A DNA stretch of 60,000 bases from Gammaproteobacteria bacterium (GTDB lineage: Bacteria; Pseudomonadota; Gammaproteobacteria; Steroidobacterales; Steroidobacteraceae), in assembly GCA_947469285.1 (NCBI GenBank), contig CANIOW010000020.1:1-60000 (forward strand). The letters run 5' to 3'. Below are positions 51,083-60,000 of this stretch, in pieces. The translations under genes and the position numbers were made by a program. The number at the start of each line of letters is the position of its first letter. The first letter of the stretch is position 1. The notes under the pieces are model-generated. The model did not search any database. It saw only the letters and a program-made list of their open reading frames with translations, and was not told the origin of the DNA.

Positions 51083-51487
51083 ATGCTCAACAGCACCGAG
51101 GCCTCTGGCCTGGGAACCTACGCCGCTAACGCCTCGGGCCAGCCGTCCGCCGGGATGCTGCCGTCGCTGGCCTTCACCGACGCGGCGGCCACGAAGGTAG
51201 CCACGCTCATCACGGAAGAGGGCAACCCGGCGTTGAAGCTGCGGGTGTTCGTGCAGGGCGGTGGCTGCAGTGGCTTCCAGTATGGGTTTTCATTCGAAGA
51301 ACAGCTCGAAGATGGGGACATCAGTGTCACCAATCAGGGCGTGACGCTCGTGGTCGACCCGATGAGTTTCCAGTATCTGGTGAATGCGGAGATCGACTAC
51401 CGCGAAGGGCTGGAAGGCGCGCAATTCGTGATCCGCAATCCCAACGCCAAGACCACCTGCGGCTGCGGCTCGTCCTTCAGCGCCTGA
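51083..51487 (+). CDS. erpA: Iron-sulfur cluster insertion protein
   Basis: A 134-aa A-type carrier delivering [4Fe-4S] or [2Fe-2S] clusters to target enzymes. The three cluster cysteines are in [11 protein letters not shown] and TTCGCGSSF. The N-terminal 24 residues before [11 protein letters not shown] are poorly conserved; ATG at 51083 has GAGGA upstream, and the internal ATG at 51155 is an alternative. It is 2 nt before ppx. Confidence 0.93.
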   Translation: MLNSTEASGLGTYAANASGQPSAGMLPSLAFTDAAATKVATLITEEGNPALKLRVFVQGGGCSGFQYGFSFEEQLEDGDISVTNQGVTLVVDPMSFQYLVNAEIDYREGLEGAQFVIRNPNAKTTCGCGSSFSA

Positions 51488-51489
51488 AG

Positions 51490-53013
51490 ATGGCGACGCG
51501 CCCCCCGCGTAAGCGGCGTGTGCCGGCCGTGTTGGCGGCCGTGGACCTGGGCTCCAACTCCTTCCACATGGTGGTCGCCCGCCAGGCCCATGGGCAGCTG
51601 GTGATTATCGACCGACTGCGCGAGATGGTGCGCCTGGCGGCCGGCCTGACCAAGAGCGGCGCGCTGGATGCCACGGCGCAGGCGCGGGCACTGGCCTGCC
51701 TGAGCCGCTTTGGCCAACGCCTACACAAATTTCATGCCCGGGGTGTACGCGTTGTCGGCACCAACACCTTGCGTAAGGCTAAACGCGCGAGCCAGTTCCT
51801 GCTGCGTGCTGAGGCGGCGCTGGGCCACCCGATCGAGATCATCTCTGGTATCGAAGAGGCGCGGCTCATCCATCTTGGTGTCACCCGGACCTTGCCAAAA
51901 GTCGAGGGTCGGCGGCTGATCGTGGATATCGGTGGTGGCAGCACCGAATGCATCGTGGCGCGCGGATTGAAGCCGCTGGCCCTCGAAAGTCTTTATATGG
52001 GTTGTGTGGCCACGGCGGCAGCGCACTTCCCGGGTGGGCGTGTAACGCGCAAACGCTTTGCCGCGGCGCTGGTCGCCTGTCAGGTGGAGCTGGAGCCGAT
52101 CGCCGCCCGCTATCGAGCGCTCGGCTGGCAGGAAGCGGTGGGCAGCTCCGGCAGCGTGCGTGCGGTGGCTGAAGCTATCCGTGAACTGGCGCCAACGGGC
52201 AGCCGCGCGGGCACCATCACTCGTGCCGGCCTCGACCGGCTGATCGAACACCTCTGCGTCACCGGCAATCTGCGGGCGGCAGACTTGAGCAGCATTACGG
52301 CTGAACGGGCCCCGGTGTTTCTTGGCGGTCTGGCCATCCTCACGGCGCTCTTTGATGCCTTCCATCTGCAGCGGCTGCAAGTGGCAGAGGGCGCCCTGCG
52401 GGAAGGGTTGCTGCACGACATGCTGGGTCGTCTGTCCGATGGCGATGCCCGTGAGCGGACCGTGCGTAGCATGTCGGCCCGCTTTAATACGGACGGCGCC
52501 CAGGGCGAGCGGGTGGCACAGACAGCCGACCGGTTGCTGCGCAAGGTGGCGGTCGCCTGGCGCTTGGATCCGCTCGAACACGGACGGTGGCTGCGCTGGG
52601 CCGCGGCGCTCCACGAGATCGGCATGGACATTGCGCACACCGGTTATCACAAGCATGGCGCCTATCTGCTTGAGCATGCGGACATGCCCGGCTTTACCCG
52701 CGAGGAGCAGCAGCTACTGGCGTGTCTGGTGGGTTCCCATCGGCGCAAGGTGGCGGAGCTACGGTTGGCTGAACTTGCTCCGGCGCTGCGGCGCAAGGTG
52801 TCGCGGTTGGTGGTGGTATTGCGGCTGGCCGTGGTGTTGCACCGTTCGCGTGCGGCGGGACCTGCGCCGCCGATAGCACTGGAGGCGACGGAAGCGCGGC
52901 TGACCTTGCGCTTTCCGCGCGGCTGGCTGAAACGGCAGCCATTGACGGCAGCCGATTTAGAGCAGGAACGTGATTTCCTCGAGTCGGTGCCGCTGCGTCT
53001 GCAGGTGCGTTAA
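51490..53013 (+). CDS. ppx: Exopolyphosphatase (Ppx/GppA family)
   Basis: A 507-aa enzyme releasing phosphate from polyphosphate ends, possibly also acting on pppGpp. The actin-like ATPase-fold motif AAVDLGSNSFHMVVA is at the N-terminus, followed by GTNTLRKAKRA, the phosphate loop IVDIGGGSTE and GSSGSVRA. The C-terminal HD-like domain carries ALHEIGMDIAHTGYHKHGAYLL. It is next to ppk1 in convergent orientation, 45 nt apart, pairing polyphosphate breakdown with synthesis. Confidence 0.93.
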   Translation: MATRPPRKRRVPAVLAAVDLGSNSFHMVVARQAHGQLVIIDRLREMVRLAAGLTKSGALDATAQARALACLSRFGQRLHKFHARGVRVVGTNTLRKAKRASQFLLRAEAALGHPIEIISGIEEARLIHLGVTRTLPKVEGRRLIVDIGGGSTECIVARGLKPLALESLYMGCVATAAAHFPGGRVTRKRFAAALVACQVELEPIAARYRALGWQEAVGSSGSVRAVAEAIRELAPTGSRAGTITRAGLDRLIEHLCVTGNLRAADLSSITAERAPVFLGGLAILTALFDAFHLQRLQVAEGALREGLLHDMLGRLSDGDARERTVRSMSARFNTDGAQGERVAQTADRLLRKVAVAWRLDPLEHGRWLRWAAALHEIGMDIAHTGYHKHGAYLLEHADMPGFTREEQQLLACLVGSHRRKVAELRLAELAPALRRKVSRLVVVLRLAVVLHRSRAAGPAPPIALEATEARLTLRFPRGWLKRQPLTAADLEQERDFLESVPLRLQVR

Positions 53014-53058
53014 ACGAATCTTGAAAGCGGACGGGCCCGTGATGGCGGTTAGGCGTCG

Positions 53059-55215
53059 CTACTGTTGTGCGTAGCGCATGAGCAGCACACTCTGCGCCGT
53101 AAAGGGCGCTTCGCCATCTGCTGGTGAACGCCGGCAGTAGCTACCGTCGGTTTGCATTTCCCAAGCATGGGTGTTGTCGGCCAGGTAGGCCGACAGGTCG
53201 CTGAGGATGCGTCCCCGATGCGTGGGCCGCAGCACGGGCGCGGCGACTTCGATGCGGCGGAAAAAATTACGGTCCATCCAGTCGGCGCTCGACAGATACA
53301 GTTCGCCGCTGTCGTCGCGTCGACTATGTTCGGTCTGCGGATCGCTGGGCGGGCCGTCCGGACTGCCATTGGCGAACCACCAGACGCGAGAATGTTCCAG
53401 AAACCGGCCGAGCACAGCACGCACGCGGATATTGTCGCTGATGCCAGGCAGGCCGGGGCGTAACACGCACACACCACGAATCACCAGGTCAATTTGGACG
53501 CCCGCCTGTGAGGCGGTGTACAGCGCACGGATCACCTGCTTTTCCACGAGCGCATTCATTTTAGCGACGACGCGGGCCGGCCGGCCGTCACGTGCGTTAG
53601 CCGCTTCCCGCTCAATCTTGGCCAGCAACGTGGAGTGCAGCGTGAACGGGCTGTGCAGCAGGCGGCGCAGCGTCGGGACACGCGTCAGTCCCGTCAGCTG
53701 CAGGAACAACGCGTGCAGATCGGCGCCAATCGCTTCATCGTCGGTGAGCAAGCCATAGTCGGTGTAGGTGCGTGCGGTGCGCGCATGGTAGTTGCCCGTT
53801 CCCACATGGCAATAACGCCGCAGGCGGCCATTCTCGCGACGGACAACCATCAGCAGTTTGGCGTGGGTCTTGTAGCCGACGACGCCATACATGACGTGCG
53901 CGCCAGCCTCTTGCAGTAGCGTGGCAAGCGCAATGTTGGCGGCCTCATCGAAGCGCGCCATCAGCTCGATCACCACGGTGACATCTTTGCCGTTGCGTGC
54001 GGCATCGACTAGCGCTTGGACAATGGCTGAATCGGAGCCTGCGCGATAGAGTGTCTGCTTGATGGCCAGCACGGCCGGGTCGCGGGCAGCGGCGCGAACA
54101 AAGTCCACCACCACCGAAAACGATTGATAGGGATGGTGGACGAGAATGTCCTTCTCGCGAATAGCCGCAAACGGGTCGGCATCGTCTTCCTGCAGCCGGT
54201 GCGGCAGTCCTGGGGTAAACGCCGGGTAAGTCAGTCCGGCGCGGTCCACCAGATCAATCAAGCCCGTGAGACGGTTGAGGTTCACGGGTCCCTCGACGCG
54301 GTGCAGGTCGGCGCGGGTGAGCGCGAACTGCTGTAACAGCATGTCGGTGATCGCTTCCGGGCAGTCGTGGGCGGCCTCAAGGCGCACCGCGTCACCATAG
54401 CGGCGCTGCGCCAGTTCGCCTTCTACCGCGCGGCGCAGGTCCTCGACTTCATCCTCGTCGACGAACAGGTCGCTGTCGCGTGTCACTCGGAACTGCCAGC
54501 AGCCCTCGACGGTGACGCCGGGAAACAAACGGTCGACAAACCGTTCCACCACGGTGGAGAGCAGAATGAAGGATTCGGTCGGGCTGCTGTTGCGGGTGGC
54601 GTGACCACTGCCAGCGGGCCGTGCGCTGTCTGGGAGCCGGATGACGCGCGGCAGTGACCGTGGCACCTGCACCACGGCCAGCTGCGTGTCGCGGCCGAAG
54701 CCGTCAGTGCCATTCAGCCGCACCACGAAATTCAGCGACTTGTTCTGGATGCGTGGAAAGGGCCGGGCGGGGTCCAAGGCCAAGGGGCTGAGCACTGGCT
54801 CCACTTCATGGCTGAAGTGGTCGCCGAGCCAGTCGAGGGTGGCGGCTGGAATTTCACCCGCCCGCAGCACCTGCAGCCCGGTCGCGGTCAGGGCGGGCAA
54901 CAGCTCCTGGGTCAGGCAGCGGTACTGCGCATCCATCAACTCATGGGTGGCACCGCGGATAGCGTCCAGCTGGGACAGCAAGCTGGCATCCGTGGGCGTC
55001 AGCGCGATACGTTGCCGCAGGCCGGCGACGCGAATTTCGTAGAACTCGTCGAGATTGGCACAGGAAATAGCCAGAAAACGCACCCGCTCCAACAGCGGCA
55101 CGGAGGCGTCCTGCGCCAATTCCAGTACCCGCCAGTCAAATGCCAGGAAGGCCAGTTCCCGGTTCAGGTAGAGCGCGGGGTCGTCCAGATTGGGTGGGAT
55201 AGCGGGTTTCATCAT
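53059..55215 (-). CDS. ppk1: Polyphosphate kinase 1
   Basis: A 718-aa enzyme polymerising the gamma-phosphate of ATP into polyphosphate. Four-domain layout with YLNRELAFLAFDWRVLE near the start, HHPYQSFSVVVDFVRAAA, the autophosphorylated-His motif YKTHAKLLMVVRR, and CHVGTGNYHARTARTYTDYGL. The start at 55215 follows a short gap after anmK on the same strand (43 nt), so co-transcription with anmK is likely. Confidence 0.95.
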   Translation of the reverse strand: MMKPAIPPNLDDPALYLNRELAFLAFDWRVLELAQDASVPLLERVRFLAISCANLDEFYEIRVAGLRQRIALTPTDASLLSQLDAIRGATHELMDAQYRCLTQELLPALTATGLQVLRAGEIPAATLDWLGDHFSHEVEPVLSPLALDPARPFPRIQNKSLNFVVRLNGTDGFGRDTQLAVVQVPRSLPRVIRLPDSARPAGSGHATRNSSPTESFILLSTVVERFVDRLFPGVTVEGCWQFRVTRDSDLFVDEDEVEDLRRAVEGELAQRRYGDAVRLEAAHDCPEAITDMLLQQFALTRADLHRVEGPVNLNRLTGLIDLVDRAGLTYPAFTPGLPHRLQEDDADPFAAIREKDILVHHPYQSFSVVVDFVRAAARDPAVLAIKQTLYRAGSDSAIVQALVDAARNGKDVTVVIELMARFDEAANIALATLLQEAGAHVMYGVVGYKTHAKLLMVVRRENGRLRRYCHVGTGNYHARTARTYTDYGLLTDDEAIGADLHALFLQLTGLTRVPTLRRLLHSPFTLHSTLLAKIEREAANARDGRPARVVAKMNALVEKQVIRALYTASQAGVQIDLVIRGVCVLRPGLPGISDNIRVRAVLGRFLEHSRVWWFANGSPDGPPSDPQTEHSRRDDSGELYLSSADWMDRNFFRRIEVAAPVLRPTHRGRILSDLSAYLADNTHAWEMQTDGSYCRRSPADGEAPFTAQSVLLMRYAQQ

Positions 55216-55258
55216 TGAACACTACACCTATCAAACATGACCGTTGGATGACAGTCGA

Positions 55259-56395
55259 CTAGCTGGGTACCACACAGCCTAAGACACGCGGGCCACGCGC
55301 GCCGGTCACCGCCGGCAGGTTGCCGGGCAGTCCGTTGAGGGTGCGCCAGGCCAGCCACGCGAAGGCGGCGGCCTCGACTTGTTGTGGATCAATGCCATGG
55401 ACCGCGGAGGAGTCGATGCTGGGTGGCGGCGCGTGGCCGCGCTGTTGGGCCGCGTTGGCGAATGCCGCCTGCAAGCGCCGTTGCAGGTCGTGGTTGGCGG
55501 TGCCGCCGCCGCACAGGATGACGCGCCTGGGCAGCGCGGGGAGGAAGCGCGTGGCCAGCACCACGGTGTCGGCCGTGAACTGCGCGAGCGTCGCCTGCAC
55601 ATCGGCCGGGTTTGCGTTGGTTAACAGCGCACCAGCAGTGTGTTCGAGCCAGGGCAAGTTGAACAGTTCCCGCCCGGTGCTGCGGGGCGGCGGTGTGGCC
55701 AGCCAGGGTTCAGCGCAGAGCCGCTCGAGCAGTGCTGGCAAGACCTGCCCACTGGCAGCAAAGGCGCCGTCGGCGTCGTAGGGCTGTTGTCGGCACTGCT
55801 GCACCCAGGCATCGAGGAGGCCATTGGCAGGGCCGGTATCAAAGCCGAGTACCGCCCCTTCTCGGGGTAGCCAGGTGAGGTTGGCAATGCCCCCCAGATT
55901 GAGGACTAGACGGTCTTCTGCTGGCGCACTGAACACGTCGGCATGAAATGCGGGCACGAGAGGGGCTCCCTGACCACCCGCGGCGACATCGCGGCGGCGG
56001 AAGTCGGCGACCACCGTGACGCCCAGTTGCTCGGCGAGACGGTGCGGGTCGCCGGCCTGCCAGGTAAAAGGGTGGAGTCCCTGCGGCGCATGCCACAGGG
56101 TTTGGCCGTGGCAACCCACCGCGGCGATCTGCTCCGCCGTGACGCCCTGCGCTGCCCACAGGGCCGTGGCGCAGGCCGCATAGGCATCGGCCAGTTGGCT
56201 ATCTAGTTGGCCAAGCGTCTCTAGGCGCGCTTCGCCGCGGTTCACCACCGTGAGCAAGGCGGCGCGCAACTCGGGCGCGTAGGGGGTGTGCCACGCGCCG
56301 ATGAGGGCCAGCCCCTCGGAGTCGATGTCGAGCAGGACGGCATCGATACCGTCGAGGCTTGTACCCGACATCAGGCCAGTGAACAGGTTGCCCAT
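55259..56395 (-). CDS. anmK: Anhydro-N-acetylmuramic acid kinase
   Basis: A 378-aa kinase that phosphorylates 1,6-anhydro-MurNAc in peptidoglycan recycling. FTGLMSGTSLDGIDAVLLD, GCHGQTLWHAP, VADFRRRDVAAGGQGAPLVP, LNLGGIANLTWLP and FDTGPANGLLDAW are diagnostic. It lies 24 nt downstream of the M23 endopeptidase gene, a link between wall cleavage and turnover-product reuse. Confidence 0.95.
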   Translation of the reverse strand: MGNLFTGLMSGTSLDGIDAVLLDIDSEGLALIGAWHTPYAPELRAALLTVVNRGEARLETLGQLDSQLADAYAACATALWAAQGVTAEQIAAVGCHGQTLWHAPQGLHPFTWQAGDPHRLAEQLGVTVVADFRRRDVAAGGQGAPLVPAFHADVFSAPAEDRLVLNLGGIANLTWLPREGAVLGFDTGPANGLLDAWVQQCRQQPYDADGAFAASGQVLPALLERLCAEPWLATPPPRSTGRELFNLPWLEHTAGALLTNANPADVQATLAQFTADTVVLATRFLPALPRRVILCGGGTANHDLQRRLQAAFANAAQQRGHAPPPSIDSSAVHGIDPQQVEAAAFAWLAWRTLNGLPGNLPAVTGARGPRVLGCVVPS

Positions 56396-56419
56396 AAGGG
56401 GTCCGGGCGGAAGGCCGGG

Positions 56420-57910
56420 TCAGTCGCCTGCGACGGTCGTGCCGACCTTGGCGGTGGCCAGTTCGGCCAGCAATGGCGCCGCGTGCCGCTGGAAGTCACT
56501 CCGCAGGCGACCGGGAATGGGCTCGGCAGCCAGAAACTTCAGCTTGGCGGGATTTTGGTGGGCGCCGTTGACGCGGTATTCGTAGTGCAGGTGAGGGCCG
56601 GTAGCGGTTCCGGTCATGCCAACAGCGGCGATGACCTCGCCTTGTTTGACCACCTTGCCCACAAACAAGCCTTTGGCAAACCGTGACAGGTGGCCGTAGA
56701 CCGTTTCCACGCCGTTGCCGTGCCGCAGCACGATGACATTGCCATAGCCACCCTTGACGCCGCGGAAGCTGATTCGGCCATTGCCGGCGGCACGCACTGG
56801 CGTGCCAGTGGGAGCGGCATAGTCGATCCCCTTGTGGGCGCGCAGGCGGTTCAGGATAGGGTGCCAGCGCATACCAAAGCCGCTGCTCACCCGTGAAAAC
56901 GGCAATGGGGAGCGGAGGAACGCCTTGCGCAGGCTCTTGCCATCGGGTGTGAAGTATTCGCTGGTGCCGCCCGGAAGCGCATAGCGCAAGGCACGGTAGG
57001 TGTGACCGGCATTGGTGAATTCGGCGGCGATGATGTCGCCATAGCGCAGAAATTTGCCGTCGCGGTAAAGGCGTTCCGCCACCAGCGTGAACTCATCGCC
57101 CCGCTGCAGTTCCTGCGCGAAGTCGACGTCGTAACGGAACAGCTCGGCGAGTTGCACCGCCACCGCTTCGGAAGCCCCGGCCGCCTCGACGGCTTCAAAC
57201 AAGGACGATTCGACGCGCCCACGCACCGCGCCACTGCGGGTTTCGAGCGGAGTGGTGGTGAGCTGCGCGCGGAAATCGCCGGCGAGGTCGGGGCGCACCA
57301 CGGAGAGCATTTCGGTTTCGCTGACGCGGCGGCTGAGCGACAGCAGTTCGCCATTCAAGTGACGCAGGCTGATGACATCCCCGGGCCGAAGGCGGTCAAG
57401 GCTGGCGCGGATGCCCGGCAGATCACGGACGGCGGCCAGGTCGTTTACTGACAGCTTGATGCGGCGGAAAATGCCGTCGAGAGTGTCGTTCCGATTGACG
57501 ATGATCTGCACGGCCGAGCCGAGCGGCTTGAGCGCGGCACCGGCGGCGTCCGCCAGCTGGGCGCTGGCAGAGTCGTCGGTGCCATCCATGACAGCGGCGT
57601 CGTTGAGGAATGGGCCGATGTGACCGGTGGTGTCGTAGTAACCCCAGGCAGCGACCACTGCGCAGGCAAAAGCAGCGCCCAGCAGGCCTAAACGGCGCTT
57701 TGCGTGGCGACGGGGTAGCAGCGGCAGCCCGCGGCGCGCCGGACGCATGACGGCACCGAGGGTCTCGCCAAGGTGTGAGCCAATGACCTCGTCGAGACTC
57801 TCCACCGGGTCTTCTCCGGCAAAACGCGGCAACGGCAGCACGTCTTCCGCAGGATCCAGCGGCAGGGCTCGGGCAATGGCGGTCGGTAGTGGTTCGTGGA
57901 GCCCCAGCAT
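56420..57910 (-). CDS. M23-family peptidoglycan endopeptidase (MepM-like)
   Basis: A 496-aa inner-membrane-anchored protein: a cytoplasmic N-terminus (1-75), one membrane segment (about 77-94), an OapA/LysM-like segment (IIVNRNDTLDGIFRRI...LRPGDVISLRHLNGE), a coiled or beta linker, and an M23 zinc peptidase domain with His359/Asp363 (HKGID) and His440-x-His442 (GPHLHYE). All zinc ligands are present, so it should be active. It would cleave peptide cross-links. Divergent from tyrS. Confidence 0.9.
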   Translation of the reverse strand: MLGLHEPLPTAIARALPLDPAEDVLPLPRFAGEDPVESLDEVIGSHLGETLGAVMRPARRGLPLLPRRHAKRRLGLLGAAFACAVVAAWGYYDTTGHIGPFLNDAAVMDGTDDSASAQLADAAGAALKPLGSAVQIIVNRNDTLDGIFRRIKLSVNDLAAVRDLPGIRASLDRLRPGDVISLRHLNGELLSLSRRVSETEMLSVVRPDLAGDFRAQLTTTPLETRSGAVRGRVESSLFEAVEAAGASEAVAVQLAELFRYDVDFAQELQRGDEFTLVAERLYRDGKFLRYGDIIAAEFTNAGHTYRALRYALPGGTSEYFTPDGKSLRKAFLRSPLPFSRVSSGFGMRWHPILNRLRAHKGIDYAAPTGTPVRAAGNGRISFRGVKGGYGNVIVLRHGNGVETVYGHLSRFAKGLFVGKVVKQGEVIAAVGMTGTATGPHLHYEYRVNGAHQNPAKLKFLAAEPIPGRLRSDFQRHAAPLLAELATAKVGTTVAGD

Positions 57911-58073
57911 GCAAACAGCGCCTTGGCGTTGACAATAACCCGTGAAACTTATAGGGGCGCGGCCCCCGGGTCAACCGCCGGGACGGCAAAGTGTGAAGAA
58001 AACCGGTTTGGCGGTTTGCACTGGCTGGCGGCTAACCCTACAGTGGGCAGCTCCGGAACAAGGACCGCGACCG

Positions 58074-59279
58074 ATGCTGCCAGTGGCTGAACAAATGAGC
58101 GAGCTGCGCCGTGGGGCCCAGGAAATTCTGCCGCTGGCGGAGTTGGAGAAAAAACTCGCCCGCGGCATCCCGTTGCAGATCAAGGCCGGATTCGACCCGA
58201 CGGCGCCAGATCTGCATCTTGGGCACACAGTGCTCATCAATAAGCTCCGCCAGTTTCAGCAACTGGGCCATGAAGTGACGTTTCTGATCGGCGACTTCAC
58301 CGGGTTGATCGGTGATCCGACCGGCAAAAGCACGACGCGCCCCCGCCTGACGCCCGAGGCGGTGGCAGAAAACGCCCGCACCTACCAAGCCCAGATCTTC
58401 AAAATCCTCGACCCGGAGCGGACGCGGATAGCCTTCAACAGCACCTGGATGAACACGCTGGGGACGGCAGGGTTAATCGGTCTGGCCGCCCACTACACGG
58501 TGGCGCGCATGCTGGAGCGGGACGACTTCTCCAAGCGGTATAAATCCGGCCAGCCAATCGCCATCCATGAGTTTCTCTACCCGTTGGTGCAAGGGTATGA
58601 CAGCGTGGCGCTGCACAGCGATGTGGAACTGGGCGGGACGGACCAGAAATTCAACCTGTTGGTGGGCCGTACGCTGCAGGAAGCCCATGGCCAAGAGCCA
58701 CAAGTGGTGTTGACCATGCCCTTGCTGGAAGGGCTCGATGGTGTGCAGAAGATGTCCAAGAGCCTCGGAAATTACATTGGCATCACCGACGCGCCCGACA
58801 TGATGTTCGGCAAACTAATGAGCATTAGCGACACCCTGATGTGGCGTTATTTTGAATTGCTGAGCTTCCGTAATGTCGTGGAAATAAGCGCTTTGCAGGC
58901 GGCGGTCGCTGCTGGGCGCAATCCACGAGACGTGAAATTCGAGCTTGGCGTTGAAATAGTCAGCCGTTTTCACGGCCCGGGAGTCGGTGAACGGGCGCGT
59001 GAGGTCTTCGTGGAACGCTTCTCCAAGGGGAGCTTGCCCGAGGTGGTTCCTGAGGTGCAGATCGCCGTCTCCGCGGCCGGTGCGAAGCTCGGCTGGATAT
59101 TGAAGGAAGCGGGGCTCGTGGCGTCGACCACCGAGGCGAACCGCCTGCTGCAGGCCGGCGCGGTGCGTGTGGATGGCGAACGAGTCGTTGCGCGGGAAAC
59201 GCTATTTTTCCCGAATGAAACGCATATTCTGCAGGTGGGGAAGCGCGGCGTCGCAAAACTAATGACGATAGGTGTTTGA
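58074..59279 (+). CDS. tyrS: Tyrosyl-tRNA synthetase (TyrZ-like class with S4 domain)
   Basis: A 401-aa class I synthetase. HIGH-like motif HLGH ([13 protein letters not shown]), the KMSKS motif intact in [12 protein letters not shown], and a C-terminal S4 RNA-binding domain ([21 protein letters not shown]). ATG at 58074 has AAGGA upstream; ATG at 58095 is an alternative. Its TGA stop lies within the -35 box of the first rRNA promoter. Confidence 0.96.
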   Translation: MLPVAEQMSELRRGAQEILPLAELEKKLARGIPLQIKAGFDPTAPDLHLGHTVLINKLRQFQQLGHEVTFLIGDFTGLIGDPTGKSTTRPRLTPEAVAENARTYQAQIFKILDPERTRIAFNSTWMNTLGTAGLIGLAAHYTVARMLERDDFSKRYKSGQPIAIHEFLYPLVQGYDSVALHSDVELGGTDQKFNLLVGRTLQEAHGQEPQVVLTMPLLEGLDGVQKMSKSLGNYIGITDAPDMMFGKLMSISDTLMWRYFELLSFRNVVEISALQAAVAAGRNPRDVKFELGVEIVSRFHGPGVGERAREVFVERFSKGSLPEVVPEVQIAVSAAGAKLGWILKEAGLVASTTEANRLLQAGAVRVDGERVVARETLFFPNETHILQVGKRGVAKLMTIGV

Positions 59280-59303
59280 CAGACTCGAAACCCTCGCTAT
59301 ACT
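59276..59303 (+). promoter_or_regulatory. rRNA operon promoter P1
   Basis: TTGACA (59276-59281) and TATACT (59298-59303) with a 16-nt spacer: a near-consensus sigma-70 promoter. A GC-rich discriminator (GCGCGTCC) follows the -10, as at promoters under stringent control. The TGA stop of tyrS is embedded in the -35 element. Confidence 0.8.
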
Positions 59304-59312
59304 GCGCGTCCT

Positions 59313-59336
59313 CCTGAAGGCCAGACGGACTTCAGG
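59313..59336 (+). promoter_or_regulatory. Leader hairpin after rRNA P1
   Basis: CCTGAAG (59313-59319) pairs with CTTCAGG (59330-59336) across a 10-nt loop, soon after the predicted P1 start. A second short repeat, GAAGCG (59378-59383) / CGCTTC (59394-59399), encloses an A-rich tract. Roles are not known; the A-tract could act as an UP element for P2. Confidence 0.45.
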
Positions 59337-59405
59337 GGGTACTCCGGGACGAGCTGTAGAGCAACTCCTGGCGCCGCGAAGCGAAATAAAAAACGCTTCA
59401 AGGTG

Positions 59406-59433
59406 TTGACGGTAACCATTCCTCAGGTATACT
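59406..59433 (+). promoter_or_regulatory. rRNA operon promoter P2
   Basis: TTGACG (59406-59411) and TATACT (59428-59433), again with a 16-nt spacer, about 130 bp downstream of P1. Tandem P1/P2 arrangement is normal for gammaproteobacterial rrn operons. Confidence 0.75.
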
Positions 59434-59477
59434 TCTCTGTCTCAGCCGGGTCGGATGCGAAAGCGCCGAAACAGCAC

Positions 59478-59489
59478 GCTCTTTAACAA
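59478..59489 (+). promoter_or_regulatory. rRNA leader boxA antitermination site
   Basis: GCTCTTTAACAA matches the boxA of gammaproteobacterial rRNA leaders and would bind NusB/NusE for antitermination. A boxC-like TTTGTGTGGGGACTCG follows at about 59502. Confidence 0.8.
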
Positions 59490-59630
59490 GTTGGCAGGTA
59501 ATTTGTGTGGGGACTCGCATACAGGCGCCTTGGCGCCATATGTCGAGAAACCAAGTAACCGAAACGAAAGGGAAAGACGAAAGTCTTTTCAGTTGTTCAC
59601 GGGGCTTGGGATTTAGCTCTCAGAGCATTT

Positions 59631-60000
<370 letters not shown>

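Noticed and set aside
53031-53040. Perfect 10-base palindrome ACGGGCCCGT between ppx and ppk1
   Set aside because: Too short to fold as a hairpin with a loop and no T-run; could be chance in GC-rich DNA.

Overview
The window reads as chromosomal DNA of a high-GC, Gram-negative gammaproteobacterium. The support is a 16S rRNA 5' end with gammaproteobacterial character at the right edge, two large TonB-dependent receptors, a YadA-type adhesin, and housekeeping blocks typical of the class (tyrS next to an M23 peptidase gene and anmK; erpA next to hemJ and rppH). The 16S fragment and the receptor-rich content resemble the Steroidobacter/Nevskia part of the class, but that placement is a judgement from memory. 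No insertion sequence, prophage, CRISPR array, tRNA or clear pseudogene was seen.

Layout. 1-4.5 kb: a Tat-exported multicopper oxidase (cut by the window edge), an SCO-type copper chaperone, a small trimeric autotransporter and a small secreted protein. 4.5-9.3 kb: ammonium transporter, TonB receptor 1, VOC protein. 9.3-13.6 kb: a 4-hydroxyproline catabolic operon (deaminase, epimerase, FAD oxidase) divergent from a LacI-type regulator. 13.8-21.3 kb: one operon for formaldehyde and formate oxidation (glutathione-dependent formaldehyde dehydrogenase, then NAD-dependent Mo formate dehydrogenase fdsGBA, fdhD, fdsD and a small extra gene). 21.4-24.1 kb: M3 oligopeptidase and a cysteine-cluster protein.

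24.4-34.2 kb is the most distinctive part. TonB receptor 2 with a hairpin-rich leader is followed by three different iron/2-oxoglutarate oxygenases (two fused to TPR repeats) and two sulfotransferases (one fused to TPR repeats), plus a small secreted protein. This looks like an uptake and/or protein- or peptide-modification locus of unknown function. 34.2-38.9 kb is a tightly packed six-gene leftward operon headed by a PadR repressor, whose promoter seems to carry its operator in the -35/-10 spacer and to make a nearly leaderless mRNA.

39.1-44.0 kb: glycogen synthesis (glgC, glgA) enclosing a GH57-type protein that appears to have lost both catalytic carboxylates, and a LEA14-like lipoprotein. 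44.1-53.0 kb: housekeeping and mixed genes (inositol-phosphatase family, split BtuCD-type ABC transporter, pdxH, tyrA, a DUF484/GGDEF diguanylate cyclase, rppH, hemJ, erpA, ppx). 53.0-57.9 kb, leftward: ppk1, anmK and an M23 endopeptidase. tyrS then runs directly into a ribosomal RNA operon with two promoters and the start of 16S rRNA.
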